A DNA stretch of 64,000 nucleotides from Anastatus disparis (taxonomy: Eukaryota; Arthropoda; Insecta; Hymenoptera; Eupelmidae), in the NCBI GenBank assembly GCA_017163975.1, contig JAFFSR010000366.1, positions 62,001 to 126,000 of the forward strand, in the 5' to 3' direction. Under the pieces are notes generated by a model, which was not told where the DNA came from, did no database searches, and saw only the letters and a program-made list of their open reading frames with translations. Shown piece by piece: positions 1-11,970 of this stretch; position 1 is the first letter of the stretch; each line of letters opens with the position of its first letter. The translations under genes and the position numbers were made by a program.

Positions 1-228
1 CCGGTGGAAATATTTCTAAAAACCTCGCAGCAACCTTTCATGAAAACCTCGCAGCAACATTTCAAGAAACCTTGCAGCAATCTTTCATGAAAGTTTTCTC
101 GTAATGTTTCATGAAATTTTTCCCAAATTTTGCCGCGAACAACGCTCATACCTTTCCGTATGGTTTCCTGCAATATTTTGTAAAATGTTTCTTAAATCTT
201 GCCAAAAGCTTGCTGCAGTAATATTTAA

Positions 229-606
229 TAGTAGGCAGGATTTTCTATCCTTGTGTGATAAAGTTTTTCTTATTTGCTTAAGTATCAATCGTTGTATCTA
301 TAAATTACCAGTTGAGCGCAATAGTATTATTATCAATATTTGTGCACAAGAAGAAAAAATTCCTCAGCATCGTTTTTGAGAAAAGTAGAGAATATTGAAA
401 TAAAAGGTTTTGTTTCTAATATTTATGCGTTCTTTACTTTTTTCAATAACAATTCGATGGATTTTTTTACCCTACGCATAAATATTCATAATAATAGCAT
501 ACTTATTGCGCTCAACTTCCCGTTTACAATACAACTACAGCAATAAATACTTGAGTAAATAACAGGAAACCAAATATAAGACAAGAACAGCGAATCTGGA
601 CTGCTC
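229..606. mobile_element. TTAA-type MITE inside array A
   Basis: Long imperfect hairpin. The arms carry a GTTGAGCGCAAT-like motif, a TGTGCACAAGAAGAAAAAAT motif and TTTTTGAGAAAAGTA. It is a diverged copy of the MITE at 21324-21705. TTAA is present on the left (225-228) and TTAG on the right (607-610), so one target copy has decayed. The ends are less well preserved than in the later copy, so the left boundary is good to a few bases only. Confidence 0.7.
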
Positions 607-2835
607 TTAGAATCTTTTATAAAAACTTGCGGAATTATTGCTGAAAGTGTTTATGAAAGGTTTGCTGCAATTTCATTTTGAAACTATTCATGAAACTTTG
701 CTGATACTTTTTGTGAAACGCTTTTCTGGAATATTTTATAAAGATTGCCAAAAATATGGTAATAACCATTGGCGAAATGTACATAGCAATATTTTTTGTG
801 ATATCTTAGAAATCTTGTCGAAAACCTTGCAGAAATCTTACTGCAACTTTTAACAAAAGATACCTCGTAATATCTCATAAAATATTCATCAAATTTTGCT
901 GGAAACCTCGTTGAAACCTTTCATAAAAGGTATCTTGCAATATTTCGTAAAACGTTTCTAAAATCTTGCACGAACCTTGCTGCAACCTTTCATCAAAGGT
1001 CTCTTGCGATATTCCGTAAAATGTTCCCCAAATCTTGCTAGGAATCTCACTGAAACCTTTCATGAAAGGTTTCTTGCAATATTTCATAAAATGTTTCTAA
1101 AATCTTGCAGGAAACTCGCTGCAACCTTTCGTGAAAGGTTTCTTGCAATATTTTATAAAATGTTTCTAAAATCTTGCAGAAAGCTCGCTGCAATCTTTCA
1201 TAGAAAGTTCGATGCAATATTCCATCAAAATGTTGTCTAAATCTTACAGAAACCTCGCTGCAATCTTTCATGAAAGGTTTCTTGCAATATTCCATGAAAT
1301 AATTTCTAAATCGTGCTGAAAACCTCGCTGCAACCTTTCGTGAAAGTTTTTTTGCAATAGTTCATGAAATATTTCTAAAATCTTACAGAAACTTCGCTGC
1401 AATCTTTCATGAAAGGTTTCTTGCGAAATTTCATGAAATATTTCTAAAATTTTGCAGAAACCTTGCTGCAACCTTTTATGAAAGGTTTCTTGCAATATTC
1501 TATGAAATGTTTTCTAAATCTTGCTGGAAACCTCGCTGAAACATGTCATGAAAGTTTTCTTGCAATATTTCATGAATTGTTTCTAAAATCTTGCAGGAAC
1601 CTCGCTGCAACCTTTCATCAAAGGTCTCTTGCGATATTCCGTAAAATGTTCCCCAAATCTTGCTAGGAATCTCACTGAAACCTTTCATGAAAGGTTTCTT
1701 GCAATATTTCATAAAATGTTTCTAAAATCTTGCAGGAAACTCGCTGCAACCTTTCGTGAAAGGTTTCTTGCAATATTTTATAAAATGTTTCTAAAATCTT
1801 GCAGAAAGCTCGCTGCAATCTTTCATAGAAAGTTCGATGCAATATTCCATCAAAATGTTGTCTAAATCTTACAGAAACCTCGCTGCAATCTTTCATGAAA
1901 GGTTTCTTGCAATATTCCATGAAATAATTTCTAAATCGTGCTGAAAACCTCGCTGCAACCTTTCGTGAAAGTTTTTTTGCAATAGTTCATGAAATATTTC
2001 TAAAATCTTACAGAAACTTCGCTGCAATCTTTCATGAAAGGTTTCTTGCGAAATTTCATGAAATATTTCTAAAATTTTGCAGAAACCTTGCTGCAACCTT
2101 TTATGAAAGGTTTCTTGCAATATTCTATGAAATGTTTTCTAAATCTTGCTGGAAACCTCGCTGAAACATGTCATGAAAGTTTTCTTGCAATATTTCATGA
2201 ATTGTTTCTAAAATCTTGCAGGAACCTCGCTGCAACCTTTCATGAAAGGTTTCTTGCAATATTTCATGAAATGTTTTATAAAACCTTGCAGAAACCTCGC
2301 TGCAACCTTTCATGAAAGGTTCCTTGCAGTATTTTATAAATTGTTTTCTAAATTTTGCTGGAAACCTCTATGCAACCTTTCATAAAAGGTTTCTTGCAAT
2401 ATTTCATGAAATATTCCTAAAATCTTTCAGAAACCTTGCTGCAACCTTTTATGAAAGGTTTCTTGCAATATTCTATAAAATGTTTTCTAAATCTTGCTGG
2501 AAACCTCGCTGAAACATGTCATGAAAGTTTTCTTGCAATATTTCATGAATTGTTTCTAAAATCTTGCAGGAACCTCGCTGCAACCTTTCATGAAAGGTTT
2601 CTTGCAATATTTCATGAAATGTTTTATAAAATCTTGCAGAAACCTCGCTGCAACCTTTCATGAAAGGTTCCTTGCAATATTGCTTGAATTATTTTCTGTA
2701 ACCTTGTAGCAAGTTTGCAGCAATATCACACTGAAATGTTTCATGAAACCTCTTAGCAATGTTAAGACAAGATTGCTGCAATCTTGTGACAATATTTCAG
2801 CACAATATTTTAGTGAAAGTTTCACTGCAATATTT

Positions 2836-2848
2836 CATGCTGTGTGGG
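2836..2848. other. Terminal inverted-repeat end of satellite element A (CATGCTGTGTGGG)
   Basis: This 13-mer forms the sharp boundary between array A and Gypsy coding sequence. The identical 13-mer bounds the array at 59572-59584, and its reverse complement opens the block at 25408. The matching left end of element A must lie upstream of the window. Confidence 0.75.
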
Positions 2849-3739
2849 ACGATGTCAAACCTCTAAGGTTACTAGACACAACAAATTCCTGCCAGAGCAC
2901 TTTGTCGTACCAGACAATAGATTCTCCCACGTTCACATAGATTTAGTAGGCCCATTACCTGACAGTGAAGGTTTTAGATATATCCTGACCATGATAGACA
3001 GATATTCTAGATGGCCAGAAGCCACACCTGTCAAAGACATCACAGCACCCACTATAGCGCGCGCATTCTATGATACGTGGATTTCGCGTTATGGTTCACC
3101 AGCAATCTTGACCACAGATCAAGGTTCGCAATTTGAATCCCAGCTTTTCAGATCTCTCTTAGAAGTAATCGGCTGTCAGCGCATACGAACTGCAGCATAC
3201 CACCCTCAAGCAAACGGCATGATAGAGAGGTGGCACAGAGTTCTGAAAGCTGCAATAAAATGTAGTACCAACAATGATGATGGTACACGAGTCTTATCTT
3301 CAGTAATGCTAGGATTACGCACGTGCATACGGTTAGACACCGAAGCTAGCCCAGCAGACTTCGTGTTCGGTACAACCCTTAGACTACCGGGAGAATTCTT
3401 CGCTTTTGGAGAATTTGAACCGGATAGACACATCTTCTTGGAAGAATTCCGAGAATATATACGGAAAATACAACCAGTACCAGTAGCACACAAACATGCG
3501 ATTAAACCTTTCGTTTTTAAGGAACTCGCAGTGTGCACTCATGTATTCTACCGTAATAAAGCTAAGGTCGGACTGGATAAACCTTACACAGGCCCTCATA
3601 AAATCATCTCTCGCCACGATAACGGACGAAACTTCGTAATAGACATTAACGGACAGAACAAAATTGTAGCTGTCGAACTGATAAAACCAGCATACTACGT
3701 CCCAAATGATCTCGTAGAGGTCATATTAGGCGCAGAGGA
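2849..3739 (+). pseudogene. Ty3/Gypsy integrase fragment, truncated at both ends by insertions
   Basis: This is the integrase part of a Ty3/Gypsy pol polyprotein, the enzyme that joins retrotransposon cDNA to host DNA. Reading in the frame that starts near 2844, it opens at the last part of the HHCC zinc finger (RCQTSKVTRH). The rve core follows with the triad D33 (HIDLVGPLP), D92 (TTDQGSQF) and E128 (ANGMIERWH), giving the classic 35-residue D-to-E spacing. A C-terminal GPY/F-like segment (KPYTGPHKI, then VAVELIKP) is present. The core has no stops. The N-terminal side is cut by the terminus of satellite array A, and at 3740 the frame runs into a palindromic element that supplies an artificial tail. 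No protease, reverse transcriptase, RNase H or LTR is visible here. The missing upstream pol should lie left of the window, beyond the other end of array A. Confidence 0.9.
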
Positions 3740-5088
3740 CCCTACTAAAAAATGTCAGGTGAAAAATCACCTGATTTTTCACTTGATTTCTCACCTGATT
3801 TCTCATGCCAAAATCTCATGTGACTATGAGCGTAAAAAAACTAAGTTCCAAACCTATCGAAAAATTCTAAGTTTTTATCACGGAAAACAACATTGAGAAG
3901 TATGATTCTTTTTTCATTTTTCATAATTTGAAATTGATTTTTTATACGTAGAATTTCAATTTTTTAATTTCATTTTTCTGGTCATAGAAATAAATTTCAA
4001 ACCACTCTAAAAATTATAAGTCCCGATCTTATAATTTTTAACACAAGCCTCTTTTATTTACGTGAGAGAGAGAGAGAGAGAAAAACATCAAAAACACATG
4101 CACAAGAAGCCTCTTTTATTCTTTTATACACTATTTATGAGTTGAATTAAAATGGAAAAAAAGTGTGTACATACTTTTGATAAAACTACACTATTTATAA
4201 GTTAAGATTTTAAAGTTTTTACTATCGTAACCACGTGCGTCCGTTGTTCCTTTACACTAGAAAAAGCAACACATTTAGCTATAGCTGAAACGGCTCATGC
4301 GCCTCCTGTCGGCACCTCTCGTGCCTCAAGCGAAAATATCTCTCGACAACAGACCTAACGCAAACTATTGCTAAAAGAAATAATACGCTCGTATTTATGA
4401 ACTATTGTATTCTGTCTATGTCTCTCTCATAACAAGAAAGAAAAGACAAGCGATACTGTGCACGTTACGTTTGTATAAATTTGTGCGAATTGTATTTTAA
4501 AAAGTACGATGAGAGATGTATTATATTGAGACAATGCTCAGGAACATTTTACTAAATGTGTTGCTTTTTCTAGTGTAAAGGGACAACGAACGCACATGGT
4601 CACGACAGTAAAAACTTTAAAATCTTAACTTATAAATAGTGTAGTTTTATCAAAAGTATGTACACACTTTTTTTCCATTTTAATTCAACTCATAAATAGT
4701 GTATAAAAGAATAAAAGAGGCTTCTTGTGCATGTGTTTTTGATGTTTTTCTCTCTCTCTCTCTCACGTAAATAAAAGAGGCTTGTGTTAAAAATTATAAG
4801 ATCGGGACTTATAATTTTTAGAGTGGTTTGAAATTTATTTCTATGACCAGAAAAATGAAATTAAAAAATTGAAATTCTACGTATAAAAAATCAATTTCAA
4901 ATTATGAAAAATGAAAAAAGAATCATACTTCTCAATGTTGTTTTCCGTGATAAAAACTTAGAATTATTCGATAGGTTTGGAACTTAATTTTTTTACGCTC
5001 ATAGTCACATGAGATTTTGGCATGAGAAATCAGGTGAGAAATCAAGTGAAAAATCAGGTGATTTTTCACCTGACATTTTTTAGTAGGG
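3740..5088. mobile_element. 1.35-kb palindromic element, ends CCCTACTAAAAAATGTCAGG
   Basis: Near-perfect inverted repeat with arms of about 535 bp (3740-4275 and 4552-5088) around a loop of about 275 bp. The ends are CCCTACTAAAAAATG. Just inside lie repeated CACCTGA/TCAGGTG motifs and then ATGCCAAAATCTCATG, which is shared with the smaller element at 58898-59270. The arms contain a (GA)n run near 4065. No coding capacity is seen. Flanking dinucleotides differ (GA left, TT right), so a target duplication is not visible for this copy. It interrupts the Gypsy integrase reading frame. Confidence 0.85.
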
Positions 5089-7081
5089 TTACTTCATAAA
5101 AATCAAAATAAATGAGCTTTGGCTACAATTATAAAAGAAAATCTGTCAGAATAATTGATTTTACGAATTACTTATAAAAAATAAATCTATAAAGTAAAGA
5201 AGAATTTAAAAAGAGAAGACTAAATATCGAATAAAAATTTTAATTACATTCAAATTAAGAAAATAATTTATATTTAAAAAAAAAAACTTTTTTAAAATTT
5301 TGATTGTTAATATTTCTTATTAAAAAAATTTTTTTATTTTAAATTATTATTTGGGTCCAAATTCTGCATTAAACTGCGTTTAGGGATTTGAAAAAAATTT
5401 TAATTTTTTTATACTAGCAATGCAAAGAACAGAAAGTCTGAATTAAAAATTTTATATTGAAAAAAGCGTTAATTAGCATATGCTTAGAAAATGCTTGCAT
5501 AGTTAACGGTTATTTTATTTTAAATGGCTGTATTGTAGGTCAATACTTTTTGTCAAAAATTTTTCTTATTGTATTGTAACAAATTTTATTTGTAAGCATA
5601 TTAAAAAAAGACAAAGCATAAGATTTGAACTTGAAAAATTTTTTAATTGCTGCAACGTACCCTAAAACTTAGCTAACACAGCTATTGTACATTTTTTATT
5701 TAAACCAAATTACATATTTTTATCGCTTTCTCACCCTAAACTTAATTTTTTTTAATTATCTAATTTTCATTATTAAATAACAAAATTAATAAAATTAGCA
5801 TTTTAAGGACAAATACGTTGCATGCTGCACGTCGTTTTTATGATTAAATTTTTTCTATTTGAATAATAAATTTCTTCATTGTTTTTTGAAATATTGTATT
5901 TAAATACATTTTTTATGAAAAATAAAGCATTCACGCATTTTATTACATTTATCCTAAATAACAGTAAAAAATATACTTTAAAAAGATATAATAAACATCA
6001 AAACATAAAAAAATATGTACTTCATACATAAACTGCTATTTTTAAAAATTAACAATATGGATAAAATTATTTCCTAATTAATTGTCAAACTGAAAAAAAT
6101 TTTAAATGCTTTTCATATCATGGTTGAAAGTTTGGAACCATTGTAATAATTACAAAGAAAACATTGAAATCTATTTTTTTTAAATTTTTGGCAATGTTAA
6201 AATTCTATTTAAATTTTTTTAAAATAAAATAAAATTTAAAGTCATTTTCATTGAAAACACGCTTTCGTGAAATTTGCAAGGTTTCGTGAAGTTTCATTTT
6301 TTTTCCAATCAAATAATCGACATTATAAATTTATATTAAGTTGATTCAATAAAAAGAAATTTAAAACCTGATATCAAGATATTTGCTACTATATTACTGA
6401 TATTAAAAAGGATATACTTTTAGTAAAAGCATTTTTTCATTCTTTTATGTGTCTAAAATAAAATGATGTTTATCAACATTTTATGTTGAATTTTTATTAA
6501 ATGAATTAAAAACAATATTATCATGCTCCTATATAAGTTTAAAAAATGCCAGTTTTTGAGAGATTAACAGAATTTAGGCTATTTAAAATGTAGCGCAAAT
6601 TTTATTTAATATGTCTTGTGAGAACTTAAATTATTAAGTTTGTTAAATCATTTTTTTCGTTTTGAAAATAATAATTGATAATATTATAAAAATATATTTA
6701 ATAAAAGAAAGAAGAAAAGTCCAATTTTTAAAAATATTAATGATATTCAATGTAATTTTTATTTAAAATGCGCTTTAATGAAGTCTACATTCGTAAAATT
6801 ATTTATTTTTTCAGGTGAATTTATTATTTTACTTATCTAAAATAAAATTAGAATTATTTATATTTATTTTCTATTTTTATTAAATTAGTTTAAAATGTCA
6901 TAAATTTATATAAATTTAGAAAAGATCCTTTTTTTAAGGAACAAAAAAGGTTTTATTATTTGCAATTGAGTGAGTATGAAAAAACAACTATAATTTAAAA
7001 TAACTTTTTTTCAATCTTTAATATCTTTCATATTTAGTAGGAAAAAATTACAGAACTAGCTTAGTTTTTATTTCATATTAA
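5089..7081. other. AT-rich intergenic DNA, no gene seen
   Basis: About 2 kb of very AT-rich sequence with many homopolymer runs. I see no reading frame of note, no repeat structure and no RNA gene. It lacks any continuation of the Gypsy element interrupted on the left. Confidence 0.6.
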
Positions 7082-7462
7082 GAGGAGGTCACGTATCTCT
7101 GTCCTTTTCTAATCAAAGAAATGATTTTTTTACAACAACTAATAACTTTAGCAAAAAATAAAGAGAAAGCCGCTTCTTGTATCAGAAAAAGCATTATTTT
7201 CTTTGATAAAAAAAAAATTAATTTTATTGTTTCGTTCTCGAGAAAACCTTGAAAAACCAAATTGTCCACCCTAACCTCTATGATTTAAGTTTTTCAAGGT
7301 TTTCTTGAAAACGAAGCAATAAAATTAATTCTTTCTTATCAAAGAAAATATTGCTTTTTTGATATGAGGTGCGGCTTTCTCTTCATTTTTTGCTAAAGTT
7401 ATTAGTTTTTGTAAAAAAATCATTTTTTTGATTAGAAAAGGACAGAGATACGTGACCTCCTG
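7082..7462. mobile_element. 381-bp hairpin MITE, TIR GAGGAGGTCACGTATCTCTG, TTAA target
   Basis: Nearly perfect inverted repeat beginning GAGGAGGTCACGTATCTCTG and ending in its complement. The left flank is TTAA (7078-7081) and the right flank TTAT (7463-7466). A copy of equal length lies at 23706-24086 with intact TTAA on both sides. TTAA duplication is typical of piggyBac-like elements, and Kolobok uses it too. The 63-codon reading frame over this interval is a shadow of the hairpin. Confidence 0.88.
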
Positions 7463-7658
7463 TTATATAAGTTATATAGCCATGTAATATTGACATTAAA
7501 ACTTTTTTCTATCCCTATCTGTAAATATATTTTTTCATATTTTTGAAATAAAATAGAATTTAAGGTGTTGAATAAATTTTCAATTTCATTTTTTCCGCTA
7601 TGAAAATTGATTACAAAAATATATAATATTTAAAAATTAAACAAAAAAAAAAAAAATA

Positions 7659-7730
7659 GGTGGATCATCGGGTTTGAACTTGGCAAAAGTAGAGAGCGAG
7701 ATGCGTATAAACTTAGTGACCACAGCCACC
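7659..7730 (-). ncRNA. tRNA-related sequence with T-run terminator (degenerate)
   Basis: On the minus strand the 72-nt segment begins GGTGGCT and ends ATCCACC, which pair at six of seven acceptor positions. It contains a good Pol III B-box-like GTTCAAACCC and a weak A-box-like TGGTCACTAAG. A run of 14 T follows the 3' end (A-run at 7643-7656 on the plus strand), as for a Pol III terminator. The D and T stems do not pair well, so this looks like a tRNA-derived SINE head or pseudogene rather than a functional tRNA. Confidence 0.35.
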
Positions 7731-7929
7731 GCATTCGTTTCTTGAAGAGGATAAAAAGTTACATATGTTCGTTGCCCCCCAAAAGATTTTATCTATTATT
7801 ATTTATTTGTTTGATCACTTTAATGATCTTTGTTATTAAAATATGTATCTGTTTTAAATAAAAATATGTAATTAATCAAAAAATTTTCGCGAGGGTTAAT
7901 CGCATTAAAATAAAGCTATAAAGTATCGC

Positions 7930-8140
7930 GGCGAAAACAAGCTAAAGCGAGTTTGCCGTAAGTTTACCTACGCCACTGGAAGCCGCGTATTTCGTGTATT
8001 TGTCTCCTCCCCTCTCGCTTGCTTCTCTACGCGCGTGTAGACGTGGAGGGGCTTTGCGCGTATAGTTCCAGAAGCGCCGCAAGGATCTTCATGATCGAAT
8101 TTGGCACGTTTCATTAACACGGCATTGGCAATCTCTACTA
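7930..8140. other. GC-richer, CpG-containing patch
   Basis: Stands out from the AT-rich surroundings with strings such as CTACGCGCGTGTAGACGTGG and CTTTGCGCGTATAG. No reading frame or known element was recognised. It could be a promoter or 5' exon of an unseen gene or part of an unrecognised repeat. Confidence 0.3.
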
Positions 8141-9449
8141 ATCTCTGATACTGATGATTTTGTCGAATTTTAAAAAATGTGTGTTAAGCAATAATTTAAA
8201 TATGATTTTAAGATATAAATACTGAATATTATTCGCAAATGTTAAAAATTTATTGTGAAACAAAAACATTAATTAAATAGCTTTTTTTAATTTATAAGTA
8301 AAATAAATATTACGCCAAGTCACTTGAAATAATAAAGAATAACAAAGAATATATGTTTTTTTGGTGAAATAATAATCTAAAATTGTATAAAAATTTGAAT
8401 TTATTTTGGTAAATTTGTTAAATATAAAATTTTAAATCGTTTGAGTAATTTGAATCGCGACATAAGGAAATAACCTTATATTGTGAAAATTGTATATAAT
8501 GTGTATAAATTAATTGCGTTCAATAAAATTAATTTTGAAAAGCACTACTGTCCTTTGTCTTTTGTTTTTATAATACATAACGGAAGTTAAATGAGAGAAG
8601 TGTTTTTCGACATTTTATTTATTTAAGTTAATACAATAAGTTCACTTGGAGAGGTACATCAGCAGCGCAAGGGCAGCTTCCATTAATTTTGAGACTCTAT
8701 AAACTGACGATAACAATCACGTATACGATATTGTAAGGTAAATATATAAAATACTTTCAACATAATTTTCACTGTTATAATGTACAAATTTTTAGTACAA
8801 TTCTATTATTTACGCATCAAATACTTTAACTTATTTAAAGTTAGCTTTTGAATAATTTATAATATTATATATCAAATAATTATTTATTTTTGAAAAAGAT
8901 CTGTGATGAAACTCTATTTCCGTTTTTAAAAACTACTATTTTCATTTAATGAATATTAAATATTATACCAAGCATGATTATGTTAATAAATTATATTTTT
9001 AAATACAAAAAGAGAACCATGAAAATATGAAGAAACAGCTTATTCGTCAATATTCTTATACAATGTATTTTTTAGACTTAATGTATAATATTGATATTGC
9101 AGAAGGAAACATAAGCATTAATACAGAGGAAAATTAGGATAACAAATTTTGGTAAAGTAACTTTATTGATTATAACCTTGAAATTGTTAGTTTTTGGTTT
9201 TTTACAATTTTGAAAATAACATTTAAAATTAATTAATTCTAATCAGAAACACAACATATTTGTTTTAAATACTCATTAATATATTCATTCTAAGGTAATA
9301 GAATTTTTAACTAGGAACAATTATAAAAGTGAAATAAAAGCTAAAATGCATACATAAAGATGCTATCGGTTTATTCGCGGAGTTATAGATTACAATAAAG
9401 TTTAAAATTTAAAAATGCATAATTCTTAAATATAATAAAATGTATGATT

Positions 9450-10348
9450 CCCTGGTAGAAAATGAAACGCTTTTTCTACCATTTTATGGCCATTTCTTTA
9501 AAGTGAAGAGCAGAAAATGGGAATGTTTTATGCCCATTATTTGAACTAATATGAAACGTTTTTTTCAACCTTCATAGTGCTAAAAAATGCTAATAAAATG
9601 TTGAGTCTGATCCACTATTATTTGAATATAGATAGTTAACAGTAGAGTCTATCAAATTGTGCTCTAATTGATTACTATTAAGAATCATTTAAGGTTTTTT
9701 CTTGAAAGTTATCATTAATCATTAATAGAATCACTTTTGTTAATATATTCGCGCGTATATTTTGAGTTGTGATCGGATTGTTAGAGGTTATTTTTAAACG
9801 ATTAATAAAATTTTCCATTTATTATTTTAAAAAACGATATTTTTATACTCGTTTCGTACTGCGTTTCATATTTTTATTTTAATAAAATTTAATATTATTT
9901 TTTTATTTTTATAAATTCCAATAAAAATAAACATTGACGAAGGAATGTGAATAAATACTAATCTATATTTTCTCGCCACGTGGCAAAAGTGAGGTTATGA
10001 TTTTACCTATGATCTGAAAAATTAAGGACTCATTACTAAAAATTTATATAACTAGTCAAAAAAAGTTGTCCACAGTTTACCTAATTTTTAGATAGCTGTT
10101 ACTGATTTTTTCTCTCCGTTTACTTAAAATGCGTATTTTTTTGGCTAAATACAAAAATTTTGAACAACATTTTTATATTAGCATTTTTTGCCTATAAGAT
10201 GCTAACCAATATACCAAAAAATTTGAGCTCTGCAGATTCAGCAAAAAATTGCCATTTATTCGCCAATTTGACATGACAAAATATTACTATTGACAATGGT
10301 CATAAATTGTTGTTTACACCATTTTTAATGTTCAAATTTCTACCAGGG
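9450..10348. mobile_element. 899-bp non-autonomous element, ends CCCTGGTAGAAA, TT target duplication
   Basis: Begins CCCTGGTAGAAAATGAAACG and ends with TTTCTACCAGGG. It is flanked by TT (9448-9449 and 10349-10350). The same terminal sequence occurs on the 157-bp element at 55693-55849. No coding capacity. It belongs to the CCC-initial, 2-bp target duplication group found several times in this window. Confidence 0.75.
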
Positions 10349-10996
10349 TTTAAAAGTAGTTTTAAAGCGACAGTGAAAAAATTTTGGAAAAATTATATAA
10401 TTGATTTCTCATTTACACAAGGAATTTCGGTAAACTAATACAAAAGAGAACACATTATTTTTTTATAATGCAACGAAAAAAACTACAATTTAAAGATCTT
10501 TACAAAATATGTTACAAACCTGCAGTAAAAAATCTTTCTGAATAATTATATATTTTATTAGATATTTTGTGATTTATTTTAAAAATTAAATTTATGGATT
10601 CTTATCAATTACGTAGTCTTTGAAACACGAAGTAATTTTATCATCAATTTCGACGAATGAATTCTCTTAAATACAAGCCGAAATAAGTTATTGAGAGAAA
10701 ATGGAAGTTAATGTTCAAACAATATATATAATATGGTATACAATTATTTGTTTAGAGCGCTGCTTTAAATTATTTAAATTTTCCAAATTATTCTTGAAAC
10801 AACAAGGAAAGAGGATTCGTTGTAAAAAATCACTCAATTAGCTTTAATTGAATATTTTGTGGGACTGATAAAACTATCTTATTTCATAAAATACATAAAA
10901 TATTTATGTTCTTTTTTTTCATTTTTCTAATAAAAAACCAACCTAAAAACAAATTCAGAATATTAGTTAATTCTAATCAATAGTCATAAGTAATAC
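10349..10996. other. AT-rich intergenic DNA, nothing recognised
   Basis: About 650 bp of AT-rich sequence between two transposons. No reading frame, repeat or RNA gene was recognised. Confidence 0.5.
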
Positions 10997-11739
10997 ATAT
11001 GGCTGATTCCATTCAGATTCATGCAGGCCGTCACTGATCGAATTTTTTTTTTCTTCTAGGTAATAAAAATACCTTCTATTATGTATATAAACATAAAATT
11101 TACCTCGTAGAACGCTCAAAAAAATTTTTTTTTTTACTACAGCAATTCTAGTGTTAGATGTAAAAACGAAAATTCAAAAATTGAAAATAAACCTCTACTT
11201 TTAAATGACTATAGCTCCGTCAATTTTTAACCTTTTTGAGCGTTCTTTTAACGAAAGAGTGCGGAATTTTGTCTAGTTTCAAATGCAATCTTGATTGTTG
11301 TAATACAATTTGATAGTGTAATACAATCTGAGTTATTTACGAAAAACCGAAAAAAAGCGATTTTTTTCAAACACGATTTTCTAAAAAACTATATTTTTTT
11401 TTTTTTTTGAAATTTTTATATGATTTTATACATAAAAAATACTAACTTTTAGGGTAGACGAGAATATGCGATTTTGCCTTATTTTTTTTTAACAGATTTT
11501 TAAACGTTTTGTTTATATTTTCGATTTTAAAACATTGACACCATGGCGCATTGTACTATTTTTCCAGCTTTACGTGTTCTTACAACTATTATTATGCTTT
11601 TATTCATTAATATATCAAAAATATCAACAATGATCTTTAAAATAAACCCCGGATCGAATATTTTGATCAATTAGAACCAAAGTTATGACGATTTAAAGTT
11701 TAAAAAAAAATGCTGAAACTTTAAATAAATATATTTACT

Positions 11740-11835
11740 TTGAATTTTGAATTTTAAATTTTGAATTTGAATTTTGAATTTTGAATTTTGAATTTTGAAT
11801 TTTGAATTTTGAATTTTGAATTTGAATTTTGAAAA
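11740..11835. repeat. (GAATTTT)n microsatellite
   Basis: About a dozen imperfect tandem GAATTTT units between the left inverted repeat and the 3' end of the transposon gene. Confidence 0.85.
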
Positions 11836-11970
11836 GGTGGGTTTTTTAAATAATAAAATATATTATTTGGTCATTTTCAATGAACAAATAATATGCGATA
11901 CAATTAAGAAAGAACACTAATGAATTGAGAACTAATGTGAATAAAAAAATCCGAATTTAAATAAAACCTT

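Larger units (their letters stand above)
1..2848. repeat. Satellite array A, 69-bp units, with transposon-like right terminus
   Basis: Imperfect tandem copies of a unit of about 69 bp, each containing a cluster like CTTTCATGAAAGGTTTCTTG followed by CAATATTTCATGAAATG and TCTTGCAG. The unit is a multiple of three and stop-poor on both strands, so it yields overlapping spurious reading frames that are not genes. A higher-order duplication of 625 bp spans roughly 980-2230, and a 348-bp offset copy lies at about 2088-2315 versus 2436-2663. A MITE interrupts it at 229-606. The array stops sharply at CATGCTGTGTGGG (2836-2848), whose reverse complement starts the 34-kb block at 25408. The left end lies outside the window. 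I infer that the array is the body of a non-autonomous transposon inserted into a Gypsy element. Confidence 0.85.
7463..9449. other. AT-rich intergenic DNA with a tRNA-like remnant and a GC-richer patch
   Basis: Mostly featureless AT-rich DNA. Exceptions are the tRNA-like sequence at 7659-7730 and a CpG-containing, GC-richer stretch at about 7930-8140. A short moderately GC-rich stretch near 8650-8700 could be a non-coding exon, but nothing proves it. Confidence 0.5.

Noticed and set aside
1..2848. CRISPR-like array
   Set aside because: Repeats are contiguous without unique spacers, in a eukaryotic context with introns.
2849..5088. Gypsy LTR in the 3740-5088 inverted repeat
   Set aside because: LTRs are direct repeats. 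This is a palindrome with its own CCCT ends that cuts the integrase frame.
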